Assembly (NCBI RefSeq): GCF_009765825.1
Contig: NZ_LMUR01000018.1
Span: forward strand, 1,678,301 to 1,742,300
Reading direction: 5' to 3'
Origin: Granulicella sp. L60
Lineage (GTDB): Bacteria; Acidobacteriota; Terriglobia; Terriglobales; Acidobacteriaceae
Length of the DNA: 64,000 nt
The notes beneath the pieces are model-generated. The model did not search any database and was not told the DNA's origin. It saw only the letters and a program-made list of their open reading frames with translations. How positions within the stretch are numbered: position 1 is the stretch's first letter; every line of letters starts with the position of its first letter. A program made the position numbers and the translations under genes. This document shows positions 1-10,119 of this stretch, piece by piece.

Positions 1-2
1 GA

Positions 3-2210
<2,208 letters not shown>

Positions 2211-2222
2211 GGTCTGACTTAG

Positions 2223-2501
2223 GTGGTGTCGACATATAAAACGATGTGGAACTGTCCCGGATGCGGTGCGAGATATGGAGAGAGTGTTGGCAGGTTGAGT
2301 GTATGGCGGGTCCTTCGACTGCGCCTCTCGCGATGAGGCTGCGAGAGGCTTCGCTCAGGATGACGCTTTTTGTATCAATCCACACTTCCCATTACTTCCG
2401 CTTAGGATGACGCTTTGTATCCATCCATCACAGATGCTCAGGATGACACTTTGTATAGCAATGCATCACTTACGCTCAGGCTATATGTCGATACTGCTTA
2501 G
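2223..2501. repeat. Convergent-gap repeat element, copy A
   Basis: This 279-bp non-coding stretch aligns along its full length with 14963-15158, apart from extra internal units. Landmarks shared by both copies are CTGTCCCGG, GCGAGAT, GGTCCTTCGACTGCG, a hairpin with 9-bp perfect arms (GCCTCTCGC 2323-2331, GCGAGAGGC 2341-2349), CTCAGGATGACG, and a right end reading ATACTGCyTAG. Copy A holds three imperfect tandem units beginning GCT(C/T)AGGATGAC at about 2353, 2400 and 2436, where copy B has one. It fills almost the whole gap between the convergent ligA and GH144-like genes. The TCCTTCGACT/CTCAGGATGA pair resembles REP-like palindromic repeats scattered in many environmental bacterial genomes. 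Confidence 0.8.
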
Positions 2502-2508
2502 GCCTGAC

Positions 2509-3945
2509 TTAGGACCTGGAGGGGCGGTTTGTGCTTGGGGTCGCAGGCTGGCTTGGGCTGGGGACCGGGCCGGGATTTGGGGCAGGTGGATAGTTGCCTC
2601 GGCGGGAGCTGTGGAAGCCGCAGGCCTTCATGGCGGCGACGGGCTCTTTGTTCTGCATGAAGGTCTCCCAGACGAAGGCGGTGCGGAGGTTTTCGGCCAT
2701 GAGGACGCTGATGCCGAGGTCGATGCCGAGGACGTCGGGATCGTACCAGTGGAGAGATGGATGGAAGGCGTCGCAGAAGCCGTAGCGGCCCCATGCGTCT
2801 TTGCCGTAGGTGTCGCGGAGGGAGCGGAGGACGCGGACACACTCGCGTGGAAGGAAGGGAAGCGAGCCGGCGGTGGCGCAGGGAACGACGGAGCCGTCGA
2901 CGGGGCCCATGAGGGGAGGGCCTCCCCAGGCGGTGTAGCCATGCTCCCAGTCGGATGCGCTGACGCCCCAGTAGTCGTCGGTGTAGCCGCGGTTGAGACC
3001 AAGGCAGAAGGATTTGTGGGCGCGGGTGGCGGTGATGGAGTTGGCGAAGTAGTCGGTGTAGGCGTCGCGCTGACCGGCGAAGTCGAACCAGGCGTGGGAG
3101 TACTGGTGGATGAAGAGCGGGTCTTTCCCGCTGATGTAGGTATAGGGGCCGAAGTTCATGGGGGGCCGGGTGAAGGCGTTCCATGATTCGGGCGGTATGG
3201 GATGGGTGGGGGAGCCGATGGCGAGGAGATAGAGCATCATGAGCTCGCTGTAGTGGTCCCAACGGGTGAGGATGAAGCCGGTCTCGGTATGCCAGCCCAT
3301 GGAGAAGGTCTTGCCGCCGTTGAGCATCCAGGGCCAGTCGACGCGGTTGTAGAGCTGGGTGGCGAGGTCGGTGATTCTGGGGTCGTTGAAGTAGGCGCGG
3401 CAGGTGAGAACGCCGCAGAGGAAGATGGCGGTGTCGATGGAGGAGACTTCGACGTTGATGAGGGGCTTGCCGGTCTTGACGTCGTTGAAGTGATAGAAGA
3501 AGCCGTGCACGTTCGGCATCTTGTTGAGATGGAAGTCGAGGGTGTTGATGATCTGGTTGTGGATGCGGGCGTTGGGGAGGAAGCCGCGCCGGTCGGCGAT
3601 ACAGAGGGCAGTGAGACCGAAGCCGGTGGCGGCGATGCTGGAGGCGAAGTGGCTGTCGAGCTGGCCGGTAGTGGTTTTGTTGCTGGCGCGATCGAGGACC
3701 TGTCCGGACGCGGGGTCGGATTGTTCGGCGAAGTAGAGGCAGCCGGTGCGCTCCAGGTCGTCGAGGAACTGCAGGTCTTCTGCGCTGAGCAAGCGGGAGG
3801 GAGTGGCCTGTGCTGTGGGTGTGGTGGAGGCCTGTTGGGCAAGCATGATGTGTGGGGCCGCGATGCTCGAGAGAAGAGTTCCGCCCAGAAGCCTGGTGGC
3901 GGTGCGTCGTGAGATCTTTTCTCGGGTCGAGGAGCTTGCTTTCAT
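2509..3945 (-). CDS. Secreted glycoamylase-family (GH144-like) glycosidase
   Basis: A 478-residue exported protein of the 'glycoamylase' family (Pfam PF10091), whose characterised members include GH144 endo-beta-1,2-glucanases. The N-terminus carries a twin-arginine stretch (SRRTATRLLGG) and a hydrophobic segment ending near ALA-type residues, so Tat or Sec export is likely. Family-like stretches include GFFYHFND, EVSSIDTAIFLCGVL, GWHTETGFILTRWDHYSE and GVSASDWEHGY. The C-terminus is Pro/Ser-rich. The gene lies 107 bp downstream of the GH39 gene on the same strand, suggesting joint glucan or xylan breakdown. The substrate (beta-1,2-glucan or another) cannot be read from sequence. Its stop codon sits 8 bp from repeat copy A. 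Confidence 0.75.
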   Translation of the reverse strand: MKASSSTREKISRRTATRLLGGTLLSSIAAPHIMLAQQASTTPTAQATPSRLLSAEDLQFLDDLERTGCLYFAEQSDPASGQVLDRASNKTTTGQLDSHFASSIAATGFGLTALCIADRRGFLPNARIHNQIINTLDFHLNKMPNVHGFFYHFNDVKTGKPLINVEVSSIDTAIFLCGVLTCRAYFNDPRITDLATQLYNRVDWPWMLNGGKTFSMGWHTETGFILTRWDHYSELMMLYLLAIGSPTHPIPPESWNAFTRPPMNFGPYTYISGKDPLFIHQYSHAWFDFAGQRDAYTDYFANSITATRAHKSFCLGLNRGYTDDYWGVSASDWEHGYTAWGGPPLMGPVDGSVVPCATAGSLPFLPRECVRVLRSLRDTYGKDAWGRYGFCDAFHPSLHWYDPDVLGIDLGISVLMAENLRTAFVWETFMQNKEPVAAMKACGFHSSRRGNYPPAPNPGPVPSPSQPATPSTNRPSRS

Positions 3946-4052
3946 TCGTTATGTCGAGTGTTGCGGCAGTGAGTTGAGCACAGTCATGGGATGCAGGGGT
4001 TCAGGGTGTTGCGCCGGAGTGGGAGTCGCTCCTCTTCGGTTATTTGCTTCGG

Positions 4053-5645
4053 TCATCTGCGGCCTGGGATGGTGACGAGGGCCAGGCCTTGCGGCGGGAT
4101 GGTGATGGTCAGGGTGCCGTTGTGCAGCGATGCGTGCTCTGCTGGCGATGGCTGGCCTGCGGCGCGGAGTTGCGTGATCTGATCGCGGGTGGGGAAGGGT
4201 GGGCGTCCCATGGAGTCGAAGGTTTTGAGGACGTTGCCGTGGTCGGTGTCGAGACGGAGGATCTGCACGGAGGCGTTCTGCGAGGTGCCTGAGAGTTTGA
4301 GGGTGAGTGTTTTGGTGGGGCCGAGGTCGGCTGGTGGCGGCGTGTAGGTGGGGCCGGTGCCGTGAGGAGGGCCGTAGTTCCAGAGGGCGAGGACGATGGA
4401 GCCGTCGGAGCGGCGTGTGGCGAGGACAGAGTCGGAGTCTACCTTGATGCGACGGTCGCCGAGCTGGTGGAGCATGGCGAAGGCGTTGAAGGCGGGCTTG
4501 GGGATGCTGTCTTCGGCGAGGATGCCGAAGCCGCCGTAGAAGGGAGTCTTGATGACGCCCTGCTCTTCGAAGACGTCGGAGAAGGTCCAGTAGCTCATGG
4601 CCTCGGTGAGGCCGTCGCACTGGCTGATGGTGGTGGCGAGCCAGGGGCCCATGTAGATGGTGTCGGTGACGTTGGGTTCGTTGGCGTAGCTGGCGTTGTA
4701 CTCGCTGAAGAGGAGCGGGGTGTGCGGGAAGGGCGAGGCTGCTATCTCGTTGTGGACTTTACTGACGGCGCGGCAGACCATCTGGTCGCGGGGGATCTGC
4801 TCGTCGGTGTGCATGACGTCTTTGGCGGTGTCGTTGGCGTAGACGTGGGTGGTGACGAAATCGACGGGGATGTTGTTCTGCTTGCAGTGATCGAGAAAGG
4901 CTGTAACCCAGGCGGCTTGCGCGGTGGAGGGACCGCCTACGCGGATGCGGCTGTTGACCTTCTTGAGGGCAAGGACGGTGTGGTCGTAGAGTTCGAAGTA
5001 GGTGGACTGAGCGGGCTTGCCAGCCCAGAAGTCGAGGTTGGGTTCGTTCCAGACTTCGAAGTCCCAGTGGGAGACCTCGTCGATGCCGTAGCGGTCGATG
5101 AGGTGTTGGGCGAAGGCGGTGATCATCTGGTCCCAGAGCGCGTAGTCCTTGGGAGGCGAGACGACAGGCTTGTACCAGAAGGGCTGGGTCTTGTCGGGAT
5201 CGGAGGCCATCTTCTTCGGCATGAAGCTGAGTTCGACGAAGGGGCGAACGTGGTTGGCGAGGAGTCCGTCGTAGATCTGATCGACGTAGGAGAAGTTATA
5301 GGTGCCGGCGTCTACGGTGACGGCGGCCTGGCCGGGGTTCTGGGTGTGGGCGTTGGGATCGTAGAAGCCGACGTCGTCCATGAGGATTCCGTGGAAGCGT
5401 ACGGCGTCGAAGTCGGTGGCGGACTTTACGGTGCGGAGATCGTTGCGGTAGCTCTCACGTAGCGAGAGAACGGCGCGGCCTGAGCCGAAGATCTGCTCCC
5501 AGAAGTGAGGGAAGGGCGTTGTTGTAGCTTTGGTGTCGATGGTGATGACTGCTGCGGGCGTGGCGCTGTTCTGCGACTGTGCACCGAGTGCAGGCAGCAA
5601 CGATAGCATGACCAAAACTCCCGCTCTACGTAGGTGAGATCCCAT
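4053..5645 (-). CDS. GH39-like glycoside hydrolase (beta-xylosidase type)
   Basis: A 530-residue protein with a signal peptide (LRRAGVLVMLSLLPALGAQSQ) and a TIM-barrel typical of GH39. The acid/base region HWDFEVWNEPNLDFWAG lies near residues 195-211, and LLFSEYNASY with the candidate nucleophile glutamate lies near residues 300-310. Upstream HGILMDDVGFYDP and the FVELSFMPKKMA strand also match GH39 xylosidases. The C-terminal part is a beta-sandwich, as in the family. It probably releases xylose or related sugars from glycosides in the periplasm or outside the cell. It is transcribed before the GH144-like gene. The ATG at 5645 is preceded by a weak purine-rich AAGAGAGA. Confidence 0.82.
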   Translation of the reverse strand: MGSHLRRAGVLVMLSLLPALGAQSQNSATPAAVITIDTKATTTPFPHFWEQIFGSGRAVLSLRESYRNDLRTVKSATDFDAVRFHGILMDDVGFYDPNAHTQNPGQAAVTVDAGTYNFSYVDQIYDGLLANHVRPFVELSFMPKKMASDPDKTQPFWYKPVVSPPKDYALWDQMITAFAQHLIDRYGIDEVSHWDFEVWNEPNLDFWAGKPAQSTYFELYDHTVLALKKVNSRIRVGGPSTAQAAWVTAFLDHCKQNNIPVDFVTTHVYANDTAKDVMHTDEQIPRDQMVCRAVSKVHNEIAASPFPHTPLLFSEYNASYANEPNVTDTIYMGPWLATTISQCDGLTEAMSYWTFSDVFEEQGVIKTPFYGGFGILAEDSIPKPAFNAFAMLHQLGDRRIKVDSDSVLATRRSDGSIVLALWNYGPPHGTGPTYTPPPADLGPTKTLTLKLSGTSQNASVQILRLDTDHGNVLKTFDSMGRPPFPTRDQITQLRAAGQPSPAEHASLHNGTLTITIPPQGLALVTIPGRR

Positions 5646-5827
5646 TGTTCGTTCTCTCTTGGATGCATGCTGCGAGCGAAAAGTGACGGAGCTTTCGTGG
5701 TCACGATGAGAAGCAAAGATATTTCATTAGAAACACAGCTTTGTGAATAAAGCTGCGTTTGTGCGCTGCAGTGCGTGCTCTACATTCTGACTGCGTGCGT
5801 TCTGGTGACGTTACACATTCGGATTGG

Positions 5828-5874
5828 ACGGGCTGTCTTCGTAGAAGTTTGCATAGAGGTTGAAGACAGCCCGT
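5828..5874. terminator. Hairpin downstream of serA
   Basis: Perfect 13-bp arms (ACGGGCTGTCTTC 5828-5840; GAAGACAGCCCGT 5862-5874) enclose a 21-base loop, just beyond the serA stop codon. The hairpin is strong but has no U-tract on the serA side, so it may be a Rho-assisted terminator or a 3'-end stabiliser rather than a classical intrinsic terminator. The remaining sequence back to the GH39 start (5646-5827) shows nothing else recognisable. Confidence 0.55.
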
Positions 5875-5895
5875 GTTGTGATTCGAGTTGGTTGA

Positions 5896-7533
5896 TTAGA
5901 GTTTGCCGAGTTCGATGAGGCGGACGTTGGCGATGGCTTCTACCTTGCGCAGGGCATCGACCGCGGCTGTGGCCGATGCGGCGGAGGGTACGTCGATCTG
6001 CACGACGGCGAGCGCCTGACCGTGAGGGACGCGCTGGCTGCGGGCGGCTTCGGAGGTTGCATTGGTTGCACGGCCGAGGGCGAAGTTGGCGATGTTGACC
6101 GAGTTTTCGCCGAGGATGGTGCCTATGCGACCGATGACGCCGGGGACGTCGTGGTTGCGGATGGCGACGAGGGTGCCGTTGAGGGGCGCCTCGATGTCGA
6201 TGCCGTCGAGGGTGAGGAGACGGGGCGAGGTGCCGTGGAGGACGGTGGCGGAGGCGCTGGCGTCGCCGTCTGAGGAGTGGAGGACGAGTTTGAGGACGGA
6301 GCCGGTGCCTCCGCTGACGAACTCTTTTTTATCTTCCTGGATGCGGATGCCGCGCTCGGCTGCGATGGCGGCGGCGTTGATGCGGTTGACGGAGTCGGAG
6401 CCTTCGGAGGTGGCAAAGATACCGGCGATGGCGGCGTTGCGGATGAGATCGGTCTTGCCGGTGGCGATGCGTCCGGTGTAGGTGATCTGGACGTTTTCGA
6501 GGTTGCCGGGGGTGGCGTGGGCGAGGAACTTGCCGAGGCGCTCTGCCATCTCGATGAAGGGCGCGACCTCTTTGTACTCTTCGTGCGAGAGTGAGGGCAA
6601 GTTGACGGCGTTCTGGACGACGCCGAGTTTGAGGTAGTCGCGGACCTGCATGGCGAGCTGGATGCCGATGGCCTCCTGGGCCTCGTCGGTGGCTCCGGCG
6701 ATGTGCGGGGAGAGGATGACGTTGTCGAGGTTGTAGAAGGGGGATTCTTTCAGGGGTTCCTGATGGAAGACGTCGAGGGCTGCGCCGCCGACGTGGCCGG
6801 ATTTGATGGCGTCGGCAAGGGCCTGTTCGACGATGAGTTCGCCGCGGGCGCAGTTGATGATGCGGATGCCCTTCTTCATGATCTTGAGGGAGGTGGCGTT
6901 GATGAGGCCTTCGGTCTGGGTGGTGAGGCCGACGTGGAGGGTGAGGTAGTCGGATGCCTTGAAGATCTCGTCGATGGGGACGAGGGTGACGTTGTTCTCG
7001 CGGGCGATGACGGGGGCGACGAAGGGGTCGTAGCCGATCAGCGTCATGCCGAAGCTGGCGGCGCGGCGGGCGACTTCGAGGCCGATGCGTCCGAGGCCGA
7101 CGATGCCGAGGGTCTTGCCGCGGAGCTCCTGGCCCTGGAGGGATTTTTTGTCCCACTTGCCAGCGTGCATGGTGGCGTTGGCGCGGGGGATGGAGCGGGC
7201 GAGGGAGATCATGAGGCCGAGGGTGAGTTCGGCGACGGCGACGGCGTTGGCGCCGGGGGTGTTCATGACGACGATGCCGCGATGGGTGGCGGCGGCGGTG
7301 TCGATGTTGTCTACGCCTACGCCGGCGCGACCGATGACGCGGAGCTTGGGGGCGGATTCGAGGAGCTTGGCGTCGGCCTGGACGGCGGAGCGGACGACGA
7401 GGGCGTCGGCATCGGCCAATTCGGCGGCGAGGCCGTTCTTAATTTGGTCGGGGGTGACGATGTTCCAGCCGGGCTCCTGCTGGAAGACGGCTAGGGTGGC
7501 GGGAGAGACTTTTTCGGCGAGAACGATCTTCAT
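5896..7533 (-). CDS. serA: D-3-phosphoglycerate dehydrogenase (long form)
   Basis: Catalyses the first step of serine synthesis, oxidising 3-phosphoglycerate with NAD+. The 545-residue protein has the long-form layout: a substrate-binding domain, an inserted Rossmann NAD domain (GIVGLGRIGLEVARRA, about residues 143-158), the catalytic Arg/Glu/His region (INCARGELIVEQ; GAALDVFHQEP; SPHIAGATDEAQ), an allosteric substrate-binding domain, and a C-terminal ACT domain (NHDVPGVIGRIGTILGENSVNIANFALGR) for serine feedback. Reading could begin 39 bases earlier, but those residues (LPTARRRGIRRF) are not family-like. The ATG at 7533 starts the conserved MKIVLAEKVS and has purine-rich AGAGGAA/AGAAG upstream. 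Confidence 0.95.
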   Translation of the reverse strand: MKIVLAEKVSPATLAVFQQEPGWNIVTPDQIKNGLAAELADADALVVRSAVQADAKLLESAPKLRVIGRAGVGVDNIDTAAATHRGIVVMNTPGANAVAVAELTLGLMISLARSIPRANATMHAGKWDKKSLQGQELRGKTLGIVGLGRIGLEVARRAASFGMTLIGYDPFVAPVIARENNVTLVPIDEIFKASDYLTLHVGLTTQTEGLINATSLKIMKKGIRIINCARGELIVEQALADAIKSGHVGGAALDVFHQEPLKESPFYNLDNVILSPHIAGATDEAQEAIGIQLAMQVRDYLKLGVVQNAVNLPSLSHEEYKEVAPFIEMAERLGKFLAHATPGNLENVQITYTGRIATGKTDLIRNAAIAGIFATSEGSDSVNRINAAAIAAERGIRIQEDKKEFVSGGTGSVLKLVLHSSDGDASASATVLHGTSPRLLTLDGIDIEAPLNGTLVAIRNHDVPGVIGRIGTILGENSVNIANFALGRATNATSEAARSQRVPHGQALAVVQIDVPSAASATAAVDALRKVEAIANVRLIELGKL

Positions 7534-7850
7534 GAATCTTCTAATTCCTCTTCTTCTTGCTGTTGGGAGCAAAGTGGCCGCTGGTGCGGTTTGGGGTGGG
7601 AAGACAGGAGATGGTGTCAGCCTTCAGTGTACTTTGGATTGCCGGTTTGCCGGGGCGAGAGTGGATGATGTTGGTGCTGCGGTGCGCGTGGATTGGGTAT
7701 GCCCCCTCCCTGCACTTTGTTGCGTAAAGTCTTCATTCTGGGTTGGTTGTGGCTGGACTTCGGGTGCGAAGTCTTGTATTTCGTGGGTTTATTTGTGCAA
7801 AGTCTTGGATCGATGTGGTTTAGCTGGGCGAGGCTAGTGTTTTAAATGCG

Positions 7851-7880
7851 AAAGCCCCTGCTTGTGGCTGGGGCTTTTCT
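7851..7880 (+). terminator. Rho-independent terminator-like hairpin with no upstream plus-strand gene
   Basis: Arms AAAGCCCC (7851-7858) and GGGGCTTT (7870-7877) are followed by TTTTCTTCTATTTC, so the hairpin is oriented to end plus-strand transcription. The nearest upstream protein gene (serA) runs on the other strand, so the terminator either belongs to an unannotated plus-strand RNA or is part of the mobile or duplicated module. Confidence 0.6.
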
Positions 7881-7965
7881 TCTATTTCTATTTTATCGCG
7901 TGGGGTGGAACTAAAGTGCATGGTCGATCTTGATTGTTTTGAATGGCTTGGGGGGCGGTGGGGGT

Positions 7966-8165
7966 TGACAGCTTGCGGGATGACAAACAAGGTGACAAAC
8001 AAAAGGAGAAGCAACGGCAAGAGCAAGAACAACCGCAGATCCCTGCGGGATGACAAATAAAGGGACAAGACAACGGCAAAAACAACGTGCAAATGCAGAT
8101 CCCCTGCGGGGATGACAAGCAAAAGGGCAAAACGATGACAGGCAAAAAGGACAAACAGAGCAGGA
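7966..8165. repeat. Tandem CAGATCCC/GGGATGACAAA repeats, module copy 1
   Basis: After GGGGTTGACAG come about three degenerate units of about 61-65 bp. Each contains GCAGATCCC(C)TGCGGG(G)ATGACAA, followed by an A-rich AAAGGGACA.. GCAACGGCAA segment. The core ATCCC-TGC-GGGAT is itself a small palindrome. Matching units occur at about 29430-29570. Confidence 0.75.
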
Positions 8166-8214
8166 TTGGAATAGGTCGATACACTGGCCGCTCTATAGCA
8201 ATGGCGAAACGGCT

Positions 8215-9390
8215 TTAGAGAAAGAAATGGGGGACGAAGGAGCTTAGGTTGTCGGTGATGGGGTTGAAGGACTCGCGGACGCCGAGGCCGCAGCAGTCCT
8301 GGTCGATCATCCAGAGGCCGAGGACGGTGTGGCGGTGGTCGAAGACGGCGTCGGGGGCGAGGGCCTGGACGATCTGGCGACCGTTGTAGGGGCCGGGGGT
8401 GGAGGCGATGGAGGCGTTGTCCCGGACGAGGGTGATGTTGGCGCCTTCGCGGGACATGAGGGGTTTGCGGACGTAGTTGGTGACGGTGGTGGGGGCGGTT
8501 CCGGCTTCATCGGTGAAGTGGGATTCGAGGAGGAGTTCGTGGTTGGGGTAGAGCTGCCAGAGGATGGGCAGGATGCCTTTGTTGGAGAGGAGCATCTTCC
8601 AGATGGGCTCGATCCAGCGGGTGCTGGGATAGGTGTCGATGGCGTGGGGGGCGAACTCCTCCTGGAGCATGGCCTCCCAGGGGTAGAGCTTGAAGATGGA
8701 GAACATGGGCTGCTCGTCGGGGTCGAGGAAGAGCTGCTGCTCGTCGTTCCAGCCGATCTCGTTCATGAACATCTGAAGGGTGTCGAGGCCGGCCTGCTGA
8801 GCGGTGTCGCGGAGGTAGGTGGTGGTGAGTTGGTCTTCGGGGTTGTCGAGCGCGGCGAAGTAGATGGGTTTCGAGAGGTAGGGGTCGATGTCCTTCCACT
8901 TGGCGATGAGCTTTTCGTGGATGGAGTTGAACTGGTCGGGTTTGGGGTTTGTCGAGAGCGACGGGGCTGACTCTTCGAGCCAGTTCCACTGGATGACGGC
9001 GGCTTCGAGGAGCGAGGTGGGGGTGTCGGCGTTGTACTCGAGGAGCTTGGGGGCGTGGCCGGATTGGGCGCCGGCCCAGGAGAGGTCGAAGCGTCCGTAG
9101 AGGGCGGGCGGCTCGTTGTTCCAGGCCCACTCGATGGCTTCGACGGCCTGGGCGGGGATGTCGAGTTCGGCGTAGCGGCGCTCGTCGATGATGTGCTGGG
9201 CGGCGGCGAGGCACATCTGCTGGAGGGTGTTGCCGGCGGCTTCGAGGGTGTCGATCTCGGCGGCGGTGAACTGGTAGGCGGCGGACTCGTCCCAGTAGGG
9301 CTTGCCGTTTTCGAGGGTGTGGAAGGTGAGGCCCTGGGATTCGACGGTGTGCTGCCAGTTGCGGCGGGGGGTGATGGGGATGCGCTGCAT
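8215..9390 (-). CDS. ygiC: Glutathionylspermidine-synthase-like ATP-grasp protein (YgiC family)
   Basis: A 391-residue protein close to the length of E. coli YgiC (386), belonging to the Gsp_synth C-terminal ATP-grasp family. Characteristic stretches are ALYGRFDLSWAG, KLLEYNADTPTSLLEAAVIQWNW, DIDPYLSKPIYFAALDNPEDQLTT, and the C-terminal GLGVRESFNPITDNLSSFVPHFF. The family ligates peptides or amines with ATP, but YgiC-type proteins lack a proven substrate. The reading frame extends upstream to 9702, but that part is low-complexity Ser/Ala/Thr and overlaps the next gene. The ATG at 9390 has a clear AGGAG 4 bases upstream and begins MQRIPITPR, as in the family. It lies 16 bp after the ygiB-like gene, so the two are one operon. 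Confidence 0.88.
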   Translation of the reverse strand: MQRIPITPRRNWQHTVESQGLTFHTLENGKPYWDESAAYQFTAAEIDTLEAAGNTLQQMCLAAAQHIIDERRYAELDIPAQAVEAIEWAWNNEPPALYGRFDLSWAGAQSGHAPKLLEYNADTPTSLLEAAVIQWNWLEESAPSLSTNPKPDQFNSIHEKLIAKWKDIDPYLSKPIYFAALDNPEDQLTTTYLRDTAQQAGLDTLQMFMNEIGWNDEQQLFLDPDEQPMFSIFKLYPWEAMLQEEFAPHAIDTYPSTRWIEPIWKMLLSNKGILPILWQLYPNHELLLESHFTDEAGTAPTTVTNYVRKPLMSREGANITLVRDNASIASTPGPYNGRQIVQALAPDAVFDHRHTVLGLWMIDQDCCGLGVRESFNPITDNLSSFVPHFFL

Positions 9391-9406
9391 GATTCTCCTG
9401 AGTTTT

Positions 9407-9799
9407 TTATTCGCCTGCGCTGCCGCCGTGGCCGCCTTCGCCGCCGCCGAAGGAGCTGCCGAAGCCTCCGCGGGTGGTGATGCCGGAGCGAGTGGCGTAG
9501 CTGCGGCCAAAGGCTGGGGCGTAACCGCCGCCGCCGACTGTGCTGCCGATGCCGTAGCCTCCCCAGCCGCCGTAGTAGAAGCGATAGGGGATGAAGAGGG
9601 GGAGAAAGCCGCCGTGGCCGTCGGGGCGTTGCTGCTGGAGGCCTTGCTGGTTGGGAGGGAGGTTGGCGCAGAGGCTGTCGTCGACGACTTTGTTGTTTTC
9701 ATCGACGCAGCGCTGCATGTCGGGCTGGCGACAGCCGATGGTGATGGCGAGGGCTGCGGCGGCGAGGAGTGGGGCGGCGACTTGGGTTGAGCGTTTCAT
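9407..9799 (-). CDS. Small YgiB-like (DUF1190) glycine-rich lipoprotein
   Basis: A 130-residue protein with an export signal (QVAAPLLAAAALAITIGC) whose last residues before Cys fit loosely with a lipobox. A short cysteine motif follows (CVDENNKVVDDSLC, residues about 31-44), then a Gly/Tyr/Phe-rich tail (YYGGWGGYGIGSTVGGGGY) ending in GGEGGHGG. The cysteine motif, the Gly-rich tail and the position directly before a ygiC-like gene all fit YgiB/DUF1190, which is paired with YgiC in enterobacteria. Function is unknown; an envelope location is likely. Confidence 0.65.
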   Translation of the reverse strand: MKRSTQVAAPLLAAAALAITIGCRQPDMQRCVDENNKVVDDSLCANLPPNQQGLQQQRPDGHGGFLPLFIPYRFYYGGWGGYGIGSTVGGGGYAPAFGRSYATRSGITTRGGFGSSFGGGEGGHGGSAGE

Positions 9800-10119
9800 A
9801 GGCTGCGGTTAGATTGCGGGGTGCGGTTTCTGCGGCGCTGCAAAGCCTAACTATATCGCGACCTCTTGACGGATTGATCGAAGGCGACGCGGCGTTGTAA
9901 TGACAAGGAGAGCAGGTGGGGTATAGTATCGTGCCGCTGAGAGACGTACGTTGCAGGCTGAGACGAGATCAACCGTTTTGCCTGGAAGCGTCGATGCCCG
10001 GGCCGTGGCACTTCGCGCCTCTCGCAGGCCCCCACCAATTTTGTGACCGGATGTCTCGACGCCTGGATGCTGGCGCGGCACTGGCCTTTGTGGCTGCAGG
10101 TAAACCGTGGAGGATTCTC
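9800..10119. other. Intergenic region between divergent ygiB-like and propeller genes
   Basis: The reading frame of the following gene stays open back to 9916, but the extra residues look non-coding and have no ribosome site, so the region is taken as untranslated. It must hold two divergent promoters. TTGACG at 9866 and TATAGT at about 9921 are possible but badly spaced. Nothing else is recognised. Confidence 0.4.

Larger units (their letters stand above)
7534..8214. other. Long non-coding gap upstream of serA, holds composite module copy 1
   Basis: No credible protein gene is seen. Short AAAGTCTT-type direct repeats lie at 7726, 7768 and 7799. They are followed by a terminator-like hairpin (7851-7880), the run TTCTATTTCTATTTTA, and tandem CAGATCCC-type repeats to about 8165. 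The same order recurs at about 29005-29575. The serA promoter should lie at the left edge, on the minus strand. Confidence 0.6.

Noticed and set aside
2299-3186. Plus-strand frame through repeat copy A into the GH144-like gene
   Set aside because: It begins in the repeat and runs antisense to a recognisable enzyme. Its Gly/Val/Glu-rich residues are typical of shadow frames here.
7966-8165. CRISPR array
   Set aside because: The repeats are degenerate, the unit length wanders (about 61-65 bp), spacers are themselves repeat-like, and no cas gene is present.
9391-9702. N-terminal extension of the YgiC-like protein
   Set aside because: It is Ser/Ala/Thr low-complexity, overlaps the ygiB-like gene on the same strand, and the downstream ATG has a perfect ribosome site.
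9916-10119. Coding N-terminal extension of the ScyD-like protein
   Set aside because: No ribosome site, no signal-like residues, and a clear signal peptide with GGAGG begins at 10120.
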